In this document: piece by piece, positions 23,061 to 30,389 of the stretch
Layout: the number at the start of each line of letters is the position of its first letter
Position numbering within the stretch: the stretch's first letter is position 1
Assembly (NCBI GenBank): GCA_016209205.1
Contig: JACQWQ010000162.1
Location: forward strand, 1 to 36,921
Length of the DNA: 36,921 nt
From: Chloroflexota bacterium
GTDB lineage: Bacteria > Chloroflexota > Anaerolineae > UBA4142 > SHND01
Direction of reading: 5' to 3'
The notes under the pieces: generated by a model
Told to the model about the DNA's origin: nothing
What the model saw: only the letters and a program-made list of their open reading frames with translations
Database searches by the model: none
Position numbers and translations under genes: made by a program

Positions 23061-24452
23061 TTATAGTAGTTCCCGCGCAAACTCCAAAAACGTCTCCACA
23101 TCCTCCGCATTACTCACAATCCCCAACGACACGCGCACGGCGCCGCTGCTTTTGCCGTCAATGCACAGACGAAAATCGTCAAGCGTCATGCGCTGTTCGT
23201 GACCGGGCATCCGAAAGCACTGCGCGAGTTCCGTGCCCGTGATGCCGAGCGCGATTTCACCCCCCCCCGGATTGCAGAAACAGCCGGTGCGGAGGGAAAT
23301 GTTGCGCGCGTTCGCGCGGCGCTCGATTTCGCGGTGATCCATGGCACTGCCGTGCGCGTTGTAAAAATTCATCGTCAGCGTCGCGCCGCGCTGTTCCATC
23401 GAATGCGGTCCGTACAAACGCACGAGCGGCGCGCCGTTCGCGTGTTTCCACGCGAGTAATCCTTGCAGCATGTAATCCGCGAGCAGCATTACGCGCGTGT
23501 GAATCAAATCATAACCGATGGACTCGATGTGACGCAAGCCGATTTCGACGGCGGGAATCGTCAAGTAATTTAACGTGCCGTCCTCGAACGCGCCCTCGCC
23601 TTCGCTCAAATAATACTTGTCACCCTGCACCGATGCCACCGTGATCGTGCCGCCCGCGAACCACGGGCGGTGCAGTTTTTGCAGCGTCGCGCGTTTGGCA
23701 ATCAACGCGCCGACGCCCGTCGGATAACCGAAAATTTTATAGAACGATTGCGTCACAAAATCGGGTTTGACACGCGAGAGGTCGAGCCGATTCGTCGGCG
23801 TGAACGCGGCAGCGTCGAGCAAAACATCCCAACCGCGCGCGTGCGCCCATTCCACAAATTCGAGCGAATGCTGCACGCCGGAAAAATTCGATTGGGCAGG
23901 ATACGCAAACAAATTGTGGGCGCTTGCGCCACCGCTCAGCGCTGGGCGGTCGAGTTCCTCTACCAGCGCGTCCGTGTCCACACGCATGTCAGGCAGCACG
24001 ACGGGGACATACGTCACCTCCGCGCCGCGCGCCCGCGCAAATTCGCGGATGCCGTTCACCGAATTGTGATTGTCAAAGGTCAAGAGATAACGGTCGCCCT
24101 TTGCGAAAGGATACGCTTCGCCGACGAGTTTTAACGCGCCGCTGGCGTTTTGCGTAAAAATCGCGCAGTACTCGTCCGGGTCGGCGTTGAAAAATTCGAG
24201 AATGTAACGCCGCGCGCCTTCGACCAACGCGGTCATGGCTTGCGAGCTGGGATTGGACGAGTGCGGATTGCCAAATATGTGCGTGCGTAAGAGTTCTATG
24301 TGTGCACGCAGCTGCGCGTCGGCATACTGTCCGCCCCCCGTGTAATCGAGATAGACGTGTTGCCCTGCGTCGAGGCGCGCGTATTCTGTTGCGCGCAGAG
24401 CACTTATTTTTTCCGTCGCGCGATATGCGGGATTTTTTTCAAGCAAAAACAC
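23061..24452 (-). CDS. Class V aminotransferase-fold PLP enzyme, molybdenum-cofactor-sulfurase-like
   Basis: 463 residues. VYLDYTGGGQYADAQLRAH, FGNPHSSNPSSQAMT, FTQNASGALKLVGEAYPF and DNHNSVNGIREFARARGAEV follow the N-terminal NifS-like domain of eukaryotic MoCo sulfurase (MOCOS/HxB). The PLP lysine is in SFYKIFGYPTGVGAL, and the persulfide cysteine region reads RTGCFCNPGGGE, again MOCOS-like. The C-terminal MOSC domain is absent. Xanthine dehydrogenases need a sulfurated cofactor, so this fits the molybdenum hydroxylase at 9872-13947. The start is the GTG at 24452 and is uncertain because repeat DNA abuts it. A nine-C tract (23260-23268, plus strand) lies in the coding frame. Confidence 0.8.
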   Translation of the reverse strand: MFLLEKNPAYRATEKISALRATEYARLDAGQHVYLDYTGGGQYADAQLRAHIELLRTHIFGNPHSSNPSSQAMTALVEGARRYILEFFNADPDEYCAIFTQNASGALKLVGEAYPFAKGDRYLLTFDNHNSVNGIREFARARGAEVTYVPVVLPDMRVDTDALVEELDRPALSGGASAHNLFAYPAQSNFSGVQHSLEFVEWAHARGWDVLLDAAAFTPTNRLDLSRVKPDFVTQSFYKIFGYPTGVGALIAKRATLQKLHRPWFAGGTITVASVQGDKYYLSEGEGAFEDGTLNYLTIPAVEIGLRHIESIGYDLIHTRVMLLADYMLQGLLAWKHANGAPLVRLYGPHSMEQRGATLTMNFYNAHGSAMDHREIERRANARNISLRTGCFCNPGGGEIALGITGTELAQCFRMPGHEQRMTLDDFRLCIDGKSSGAVRVSLGIVSNAEDVETFLEFARELL

Positions 24453-24453
24453 G

Positions 24454-24541
24454 ATTGGACAGGATTAACAGGATTTACAGGATTGAATCAGGTTTGAAAT
24501 CCTGTAAATTGCGATGTAACCATCGCCTTAATCCTGTCAAA
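24454..24541. repeat. ACAGGATTx nonads forming a branched inverted-repeat structure
   Basis: Nonads ACAGGATTA, ACAGGATTT, ACAGGATTG start the element. An outer stem pairs 24458-24468 with 24528-24538. Inside it lie two hairpins: 24474-24484 with 24498-24508, and GCGATG/CATCGC at 24511-24526. It occupies the gap between the PRPP synthetase and MOCOS-like genes. There is no terminal T-run. Confidence 0.75.
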
Positions 24542-24561
24542 AATCTTTCGCATAACGTCTT

Positions 24562-25557
24562 TTACTTGTCGCCGTCGGCGCTGCCAAACACAAACAGATC
24601 GCCGATGGACTCGCCGAGATAATTGCGGCGGATGGCATCGCCGAAAACGTGTCCGACGGGAACGACGACGAGTTTCGGATGCCGCGTCGCCACCGGATGA
24701 TAGATCGTATCCGTCGTGACGATGGCTTTGATTTCGGGCAGCGCGCCGAGGCGGTCCAGCGCGTTGTTGGTAAACAAGCCATGCGTGCAAACGAGTTGAA
24801 TGTCGGGAATGCCTTCGCGCAGCAGAATGCGCGTGAGTTCGAGCATCGAGCCGCCGGTCGCGATTTCGTCGTCATAGATGATGGCGCGTTTGCAGCCGTG
24901 CAGTTGATTGCCGATGATGCCGTTGATGACGACCTGTGTATCCGAAACGCGTTCCTTGTTCCCGGCGGCGACGGGCAAGCCGCCCAAATCGCGCGCGAAC
25001 CGCGCCGCCGATTTCGCGCTGCCAATGTCGGGCGCGACGACGACCGCGCCGCCGAGGTCTTGCTGCCGAAAGTATTGTTGAAAAACGCCGCGACTCGTGA
25101 GCGGATCGGCGGGCACGCTGAAAAAACCGTGCACTTGGGGCGAGTGCAGCACCATCGTCATGACGTGCGTTGCGCCCGCAGTCTGTAATAAATCGGCGAC
25201 CAAACGCGCGGTAATCGAAATGCGCGGCGCGTCTTTTTTGTCCGAACGCGCAAAGGAAAAATACGGGATCACCGCGTGCACTTGTTTCGCCGACGCCGAA
25301 CGCGCAATGTCCAACATCATCAACAATTCCATCAAGTGATCGTTGACCGGCGGCGTAAGCGATTGAATGATAAAGACGCTGCGCGAACGCACGCTCGCGC
25401 CGAGCTGCACATACAGATTGTCGTTGGTAAAGCGTTTGATCGTGGTCGGTTGGAGTGAAACGCCGAGCCATTTGGCAATATCGGCGGCGAGTTCAGGATT
25501 CGAGTTGCCGCTAAAGATGCGAATGTCGTCGGCGTTGAGCGTATGCTGTTCAGTCAT
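24562..25557 (-). CDS. prs: Ribose-phosphate pyrophosphokinase (PRPP synthetase)
   Basis: 331 residues. Makes PRPP from ribose 5-phosphate and ATP for purine, pyrimidine and NAD synthesis and base salvage. Family segments: IRIFSGNSNPELAADIAKWLGV, KRFTNDNLYVQL, VFIIQSLTPPVNDHLMELLMMLDIARSASA, VIPYFSFARSDKKDAPRISITARLVADLL and the PRPP loop YDDEIATGGSM. SFARSDKKDAPR and the EIATGG loop differ from the classical GYARQDRK and DTAGT forms, placing it with the divergent PRPP synthetases. The role fits the nucleoside uptake genes nearby. It is followed after 9 bp by the cupredoxin gene upstream on the same strand. Confidence 0.9.
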   Translation of the reverse strand: MTEQHTLNADDIRIFSGNSNPELAADIAKWLGVSLQPTTIKRFTNDNLYVQLGASVRSRSVFIIQSLTPPVNDHLMELLMMLDIARSASAKQVHAVIPYFSFARSDKKDAPRISITARLVADLLQTAGATHVMTMVLHSPQVHGFFSVPADPLTSRGVFQQYFRQQDLGGAVVVAPDIGSAKSAARFARDLGGLPVAAGNKERVSDTQVVINGIIGNQLHGCKRAIIYDDEIATGGSMLELTRILLREGIPDIQLVCTHGLFTNNALDRLGALPEIKAIVTTDTIYHPVATRHPKLVVVPVGHVFGDAIRRNYLGESIGDLFVFGSADGDK

Positions 25558-25566
25558 CCGTTTGGT

Positions 25567-25947
25567 TCAGGGCGTGAACGAAAGATTGCCGGACAACCCT
25601 GCTTCTTTGTCTCCGGCAACATCCGAATAAAAAATGAATGCGCCGCCGGTGGTATAGGTCCGAATTTTGTTGGACAAAATGGTTGCCGTACCGGTCTCGC
25701 CCGGTTCGATCGGCGCAATTTTGATTTGGAGTTCGTCAATTACGAACGAATGCGGTTTGGCGCCTTGATTTTCAATCGTAAGCTCCATCGGTTGATTCAC
25801 CTTGCCGGTCAAAATGTTGGGTTCGAATTTGTCGTCGTGCACGATGATTTTCAGCGGCACGGGCGGGAGCGGCGTTGTATTGGCATTACCACACGCGGCG
25901 AGCAATCCGAACAGGAACATAAACAAAAAAGAAATACGCGTCAACAT
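25567..25947 (-). CDS. Cupredoxin-like lipoprotein lacking copper ligands
   Basis: 126 residues with a lipoprotein signal peptide (hydrophobic MLTRISFLFMFLFGLLAAC, lipid-accepting Cys19), so it should be anchored outside the membrane. The beta-sandwich looks like a plastocyanin/nitrosocyanin-type cupredoxin (FEPNILTGKVNQPMELTIENQG, PHSFVI, KEAGLSGNLSF). In copper-binding members the last loop is close to FYCxVPGHKxxGMxG; here it reads FYSDVAGDKEAGLSG, so the Cys, His and Met are replaced by Ser, Asp and Leu. It is therefore probably not a blue copper protein. AAGGA lies 8 nt before the ATG. Confidence 0.8.
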   Translation of the reverse strand: MLTRISFLFMFLFGLLAACGNANTTPLPPVPLKIIVHDDKFEPNILTGKVNQPMELTIENQGAKPHSFVIDELQIKIAPIEPGETGTATILSNKIRTYTTGGAFIFYSDVAGDKEAGLSGNLSFTP

Positions 25948-25966
25948 GATTCATCCTTTTGAAAAA

Positions 25967-26749
25967 TTATTGCGCCGTCCAGCCGCCGTCAATTGGCAGC
26001 GCCGCGCCGGTGATTTGCGCGGCAGCATCGGAGCACAGAAACACCACGAGCTGTCCGATCTGCTCGACGGTCACGAATTGTTTGGACGGCTGCTTTTCGC
26101 CGAGCAACTGGTGCGCGCCTTCTTCCGTGCTCACATTCAATTGTTTGGCGCGCGCTTGAAATTGCGTTTCGACCAATGCCGTGCGCACCCACCCTGGGCA
26201 GATCGCATTGCACGTAATCCCGCTGCCCGCCGTTTCCAACGCGACCACTTTGGTCAAACCGATGAGACCGTGTTTGGCTGCCACGTACGCGGCTTTGTTG
26301 ACCGATGCGACCAGCCCGAGCACGGACGCCGTATTCACGATGCGTCCCCAACCGTTGCGCCGCATGAACGGCAGCGTGTGATGGATCGCATGAAAGGGCG
26401 CAGACAGATTCGTCGCCAGAATGGCATCCCACTTGGCGTGCGGAAAATCTTCGACCGCCGCCGTGTATTGAATCCCCGCGTTGTTCACGAGAATGTCAAT
26501 CGCGCCCAGCCGCGCGCACGTCCACTCGATCAATTCGTAAACTTCGTGCGGGTGTATCAGGTTCGCGCCGTGGTGCATCACACGCACACCATGGCGCGTT
26601 TCGATCTCGGCGCGCGCGCGTTCGATTTCGGCGTGATCGCCAAAGCCGTTGAGCATGACCGCGCAACCCTGCGCCGCCAGCGCGTGCGCAATGCCCAAGC
26701 CGATTCCACTGGTAGACCCCGTGACCAGCGCGATTTTTCCGTTTAACAT
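25967..26749 (-). CDS. bdhA: 3-hydroxybutyrate dehydrogenase (SDR family)
   Basis: 260 residues of the classical short-chain dehydrogenase fold. Cofactor loop TGSTSGIG near residue 10, NNAG in DILVNNAGIQY, the catalytic Ser in IVNTASVLG, and YVAAK (Tyr-Lys). HPHEVYELIEW, GWVRTALVETQF and EKQPSKQFVTVEQIGQLVVFLCSDAAAQITGAALPIDGGWTAQ are typical of BdhA, which interconverts 3-hydroxybutyrate and acetoacetate with NAD. The start is the ATG at 26749. The aldolase gene upstream ends 11 bp away, so the two are probably co-transcribed. Confidence 0.85.
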   Translation of the reverse strand: MLNGKIALVTGSTSGIGLGIAHALAAQGCAVMLNGFGDHAEIERARAEIETRHGVRVMHHGANLIHPHEVYELIEWTCARLGAIDILVNNAGIQYTAAVEDFPHAKWDAILATNLSAPFHAIHHTLPFMRRNGWGRIVNTASVLGLVASVNKAAYVAAKHGLIGLTKVVALETAGSGITCNAICPGWVRTALVETQFQARAKQLNVSTEEGAHQLLGEKQPSKQFVTVEQIGQLVVFLCSDAAAQITGAALPIDGGWTAQ

Positions 26750-26760
26750 CAAGCTCCTCT

Positions 26761-27519
26761 TTATTCCTTGCCCAAATCATTGAGCAACGCGCGCAGCGCA
26801 TGTCCAAAAAGCAAATTGTCCGCGCCCACCAAGATCAACGTGTATCCTTCGCTTTGCGCCTGCTGCGCCTGTTCCACCGTCGGACAAAAAATGCTCACGG
26901 GAATTTCGCGCCGGAGCGCCGTATCGCGCACGTGCGCAATCGCCGCTTGCACATCCGCATCGCCGATGCGCCCGGGTTTGCCAAAGCTGCCCGACAAATC
27001 AAAGGGCCCAATCATCAACGCGTCCACGTCTGGCGTCTCTACGATGGATTCCAAATTACGCACCGCGTCCACGTGCTCGATTTGCACAATCACCGCCGTT
27101 TCGTCGTTCGCGCCCGCCAGATATTCGTTCAGGTGCGCGCCGTAACGCGCCGCGCGTCCCAGCCCGACGCCGCGCCCGCCTTGCGGCGGATATTTTGCCG
27201 CGCGCACCGCGTGCGCCGCTTCCGGCGCAGAGTTGACCAGCGGCACAATGATGCCCGATACGCCCAAGTCGAGCACCTTGCCGATCCACACGCGGTCATT
27301 CGCCGGTACGCGCACCACACACGCGCAGCGCTCCCCCACCGCCTGTGCGACGCGTTCCACCGCGTCCAAATCGAACGCGCCGTGTTCCATATCCACGAAC
27401 AGCCAATCAAAACCCGCGTCGGCGCACATTTCAGCCAGCGCGGGCGCGGGAATGGTCAGCAGCGTGCCGACGAGTCGTTCGCGCCGTAAGAGACGCGCGC
27501 GAAAATTGGTTGTATCCAT
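26761..27519 (-). CDS. HpcH/HpaI family aldolase (2-oxo-3-deoxy-acid type)
   Basis: 252 residues of the class II pyruvate aldolase family, which cleave 2-keto-4-hydroxy acids to pyruvate and an aldehyde using a divalent metal. Visible: GTLLTIPAPALAEMCADAGFDWLFVDMEHGAFD (metal-site region and the His of MEHG), RVPANDRVWIGKVLDLGVSGIIVPLVNSAPEA, KYPPQGGRGVGLGRAARYG, VIVQIEHVDAVRNLESI and IGPFDLSGSFG. The exact substrate cannot be told; 4-hydroxy-2-oxoheptanedioate and rhamnonate-type keto acids are common. The upstream gap holds copy 2 of the dispersed inverted-repeat element. Confidence 0.9.
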   Translation of the reverse strand: MDTTNFRARLLRRERLVGTLLTIPAPALAEMCADAGFDWLFVDMEHGAFDLDAVERVAQAVGERCACVVRVPANDRVWIGKVLDLGVSGIIVPLVNSAPEAAHAVRAAKYPPQGGRGVGLGRAARYGAHLNEYLAGANDETAVIVQIEHVDAVRNLESIVETPDVDALMIGPFDLSGSFGKPGRIGDADVQAAIAHVRDTALRREIPVSIFCPTVEQAQQAQSEGYTLILVGADNLLFGHALRALLNDLGKE

Positions 27520-27526
27520 AGTACCT

Positions 27527-27665
27527 GTCCACCGAAATCCCTGCGCAAAAGCAAAAATTTTTCCACCGCGAATCGGCGCGAATCGGCGCGAATGAGATTC
27601 CGCCGATGCACTATATCGGACATTCCATTCGGAATGACGTGATTCGCGTAGATTCGCGGTTTCCT
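27527..27665. repeat. Dispersed inverted-repeat element, copy 2 (CCGCGAATCG family)
   Basis: Same ordered segments as 8325-8462: TCCACCGAAATC, TGCGCAAAA, CCGCGAATCGGCGCGAATCG and, at the other end, GATTCGCGGTTTCC. A short palindrome, CATTCCATTCGGAATG, lies in the middle. It occupies nearly all of the gap upstream of the aldolase gene. Confidence 0.75.
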
Positions 27666-27698
27666 GTTTGGTTTAGGCTTGGCCGAGCCAAGATAATG

Positions 27699-28274
27699 TT
27701 AGCGCAAGAACGGCAAATTGGAAAAGAGTGAATTCATGCCGACGAGCAAGAGCACAACCGGCACAACGGTGATGCACAGGATGAGCAGAATGAAAATCGC
27801 GACCCAGAAAAAGATGGTGCTGCTCGTCCCCGCGCTGCGTTCCAACACCGCGTCGCTCGGATTGGCGGGATTGTAATAGACGCGAATTTGATTGCTGCCG
27901 AACTCTGTTCGGAGCACATATCGGTCCACAATCGCCTGCGCGCGTCCCGCATCGCCGTAACCGACCTGCGAGCCGAACGTGATGCGTTGCCCAATGTATT
28001 GCTTGCCCGCCACATTGTATTCATAAAGCAGTTCGGGATAATAGCTGGTGGTGGTGCCACCTTCGCTACTGTGCGAGCGGCGCATTTGCACAGAGGACGC
28101 GCCAATCGTGCCGCGCGTGGATGCCCATTGTTGGCTCGCCCGCGCCTGTTGGTTGTTGCGCCGCCACAAGTATGCGAAAAACAAAGCAATGGCGAGAAAC
28201 GGCAGCGTCGTAACACACGTAATCAGCGCGCCGGTCAACATGCCGCCGGATTGCACGAGTGATCCGAAATCCAT
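27699..28274 (-). CDS. DUF3592 membrane protein
   Basis: 191 residues. One membrane helix near the N-terminus (MLTGALITCVTTLPFLAIALFFAYLW) and another at the C-terminus (IFFWVAIFILLILCITVVPVVLLLVG) flank a soluble domain with YYPELLYEYNVAGKQYIGQRITFGSQ and VYYNPANPSDAVLE, the DUF3592 pattern. Function is unknown. It follows the next gene after 8 bp and may share its transcript. Confidence 0.85.
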   Translation of the reverse strand: MDFGSLVQSGGMLTGALITCVTTLPFLAIALFFAYLWRRNNQQARASQQWASTRGTIGASSVQMRRSHSSEGGTTTSYYPELLYEYNVAGKQYIGQRITFGSQVGYGDAGRAQAIVDRYVLRTEFGSNQIRVYYNPANPSDAVLERSAGTSSTIFFWVAIFILLILCITVVPVVLLLVGMNSLFSNLPFLR

Positions 28275-28282
28275 ACGTGTCT

Positions 28283-28750
28283 CTACCCTCTTGCACGAAT
28301 TGATAGTTCAGCGCGAAGGTGCGTTGGATTTCGATTACCGCTCCGGGAAGGAGTTTTAATTGTCTTGCCATACCTCTCGCAAAAAAAGCGGACACATTCG
28401 GGCGCGAGATCAATCGCGCCTTCATCATACGCATTCGTCTGTGGATTCAGCCAAATCAAGGCATAGTCACCGCGCACCAACCGAAAGCGCGCTTTGTTCT
28501 TGAGCGCTGAGAATATGCCCCCCGGATTGTATCCAACGATCATCGGTGCGAAATCCAATTCGTAAATCGCAACATCCAGCTCTTGTTCAAACCAGAGACG
28601 CAAAACAAATTCGCGGACATATTCTGCTTCAAGCAAGCCGCGTTCGGTGTGCTTGCGCCAATACGATTTATCTTGTGCGCGTGCTTGCCACGCCCGCCAG
28701 GGGTTCAGTCCACGATGTGTACGGGGCGTCCGTTCTGCGCGTTTTCCCAT
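28283..28750 (-). CDS. Hypothetical protein
   Basis: About 155 residues if translation begins at the ATG at 28750; earlier start codons lie in or next to the TGCAATC repeats. I recognise no family. The N-terminus is basic (KRAERTPRTHRGLNPWRAW); the middle has alternating strands (DVAIYELDFAPMIVGYNPGGIFSALKNKARFRLVRGDYALIWLNP) and a Cys pair near ECVRFFCERYG. The strong similarity of composition to its neighbours and the open frame support a real gene, but the start is uncertain. Confidence 0.5.
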   Translation of the reverse strand: MGKRAERTPRTHRGLNPWRAWQARAQDKSYWRKHTERGLLEAEYVREFVLRLWFEQELDVAIYELDFAPMIVGYNPGGIFSALKNKARFRLVRGDYALIWLNPQTNAYDEGAIDLAPECVRFFCERYGKTIKTPSRSGNRNPTHLRAELSIRARG

Positions 28751-28794
28751 TTTCCCACAGCGCGCGTTCGTGTGCTTGTCGGCATGCATCAATT

Positions 28795-28822
28795 TGCAAT
28801 CTGCAATCTGCAATCTGCAATC
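28795..28822. repeat. Four TGCAATC heptads
   Basis: Four perfect 7-bp copies directly before the stop codon of the ABC ATPase gene, marking the left edge of the importer fragment. Confidence 0.9.
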
Positions 28823-28827
28823 TAAAA

Positions 28828-30342
28828 TTACTTGGTCCCTGCCATCATCAAACCGATCTTTTCCACATCGGCATTTTCCGTCGGCATCTCGCCGACGATT
28901 TGTCCGTCAAAGAGCACGGCGATCCGGTCAGACACGGCGAGAATTTCGTCGAGGTCTTCGGAAATGAGCAAGACCGCCGCGCCGGCTTCGCGCTGTTGGA
29001 GCAAAAGTTTTTGCACCGCTTCGGTCGCGCCCACGTCGAGACCACGCGTCGGATGCACCGCGACGAGCAAATCGGGACGGGTGGAAATTTCGCGCGCGAG
29101 GATGACTTTTTGCGTATTGCCGCCGGACAGCGCGCCGACACGCGTGTCCACGCTCGGTGTGGCAATGTCGAACGTCGCGACCAAATTCGCGCTGACGCTG
29201 CGCGCCGTGTGCCAATTGATCGAAATCCCGCTCGCAATCGGCGCGTCTTTGTAACGCCGCAGAATCAAATTGTACATCACCGAGAGTCCCGCAGCCAGCC
29301 CAGTGCCCAAACGGTCTTCGGGCACGTGCCCGACGCCCAATTCGTGAATTTCGCCCGCGGACTTGGTCGTGAGATCATACGCGCCCAAATAAACTCTACC
29401 GCTCACAATCGAACGCAACCCGGTAATCACTTGTGAAAGTTCGCGCTGCCCGTTGCCCGCGACCCCGGCAATGCCGAGAATTTCATTCGCGCGCACCTCC
29501 AGCGAAAGTTCGCGCAGCGCGGGCAGCCCGCGATCATTCAACGCGCGCACACGCTCCAGCCGCAACACCACTTTGCCCGGCGCCATTTTTTTCTTGTCGA
29601 GTGCAAACACAATTTCGCGTCCCACCATCAAGCGCGCCAAATCATTTTTGGTCATGCCTGCAGGTGAAACCCCGGCGGCGGTTACGCGCCCGCGCTGCAT
29701 CACCGTGACGCGATCCGCAATTTCCAAAATCTCGTCGAGATGGTGGCTGATGAAAATGATCGAACGTCCCTGCGCGGTCATGCTCTTGAGCGTCGCGAAC
29801 AATTCGCGCGCTTCAATCGGCGTCAACACGGCGGTCGGTTCGTCGAGAATCAAAACGTTCGCGCCGCGATACAACATTTTCAAAATCTCGACGCGCTGTT
29901 GTTCGCCCACCGACAATTGCCACACGTGCGCGCGGGGGTCCACGCGTAACCCGAATTGCTTGGATAATTCTTCCACCCGCTTTTCCGCTTGCGGCAGATT
30001 CAAGCCAAAACGCGGTTCGTGCAATCCGAGAATGATATTTTCGGTGACGGTCTGCGAAGGCACGAGCATGAAATGTTGGTAAATCATGCCGATGCCGTAA
30101 TTGATCGCGTCGCGCGGAGAACCGATGTCGGCGCGTTTGCCTTCGACGAAAATCTCGCCTCCATCCGCACGATACAATCCCGACAGGATATTGGTCAGGG
30201 TGGATTTGCCCGCGCCGTTTTCGCCGAGCAGCGCGTGAATTTCGCCGCGGCGCAAATCAAAATCCACATGGTCATTCGCCAACACGCCCGGAAAGCGTTT
30301 GACGATTTGTTTCATCTCGACGACTCGACTTGGTTCGGTCAT
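28828..30342 (-). CDS. Nucleoside/BMP-type ABC transporter, double ATP-binding protein (NupO/YufO-like)
   Basis: 504 residues with two ABC domains. First: Walker A GENGAGKST (40-48), signature LSVGEQQRVEILK, Walker B LILDEPTAVLTP, H-loop in IIFISHH. Second: a degenerate Walker A (GVAGNGQREL), signature LSGGNTQKVILAREI and LLVAVHPTRGLDVGA. This is the arrangement of sugar and nucleoside importers such as RbsA, YufO and NupO. It powers the two permeases at 14261-16433, although those genes are 12 kb away. The binding-protein gene is just upstream, with a GTAGGGGCGGG palindrome in the gap. Confidence 0.92.
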   Translation of the reverse strand: MTEPSRVVEMKQIVKRFPGVLANDHVDFDLRRGEIHALLGENGAGKSTLTNILSGLYRADGGEIFVEGKRADIGSPRDAINYGIGMIYQHFMLVPSQTVTENIILGLHEPRFGLNLPQAEKRVEELSKQFGLRVDPRAHVWQLSVGEQQRVEILKMLYRGANVLILDEPTAVLTPIEARELFATLKSMTAQGRSIIFISHHLDEILEIADRVTVMQRGRVTAAGVSPAGMTKNDLARLMVGREIVFALDKKKMAPGKVVLRLERVRALNDRGLPALRELSLEVRANEILGIAGVAGNGQRELSQVITGLRSIVSGRVYLGAYDLTTKSAGEIHELGVGHVPEDRLGTGLAAGLSVMYNLILRRYKDAPIASGISINWHTARSVSANLVATFDIATPSVDTRVGALSGGNTQKVILAREISTRPDLLVAVHPTRGLDVGATEAVQKLLLQQREAGAAVLLISEDLDEILAVSDRIAVLFDGQIVGEMPTENADVEKIGLMMAGTK

Positions 30343-30353
30343 GGTGCAGCGAG

Positions 30354-30381
30354 GTAGGGGCGGGCTTCATCCCGCCCCTAC
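30354..30381. repeat. GTAGGGGCGGG palindrome between the binding-protein and ATPase genes
   Basis: 11-bp arms (30354-30364 and 30371-30381) with a 6-nt loop CTTCAT. It could reduce read-through from the highly needed binding protein to the ATPase. It shares its end sequence with the 73-bp element inside the hydroxylase gene. Confidence 0.85.
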
Positions 30382-30389
30382 GAATAGTG

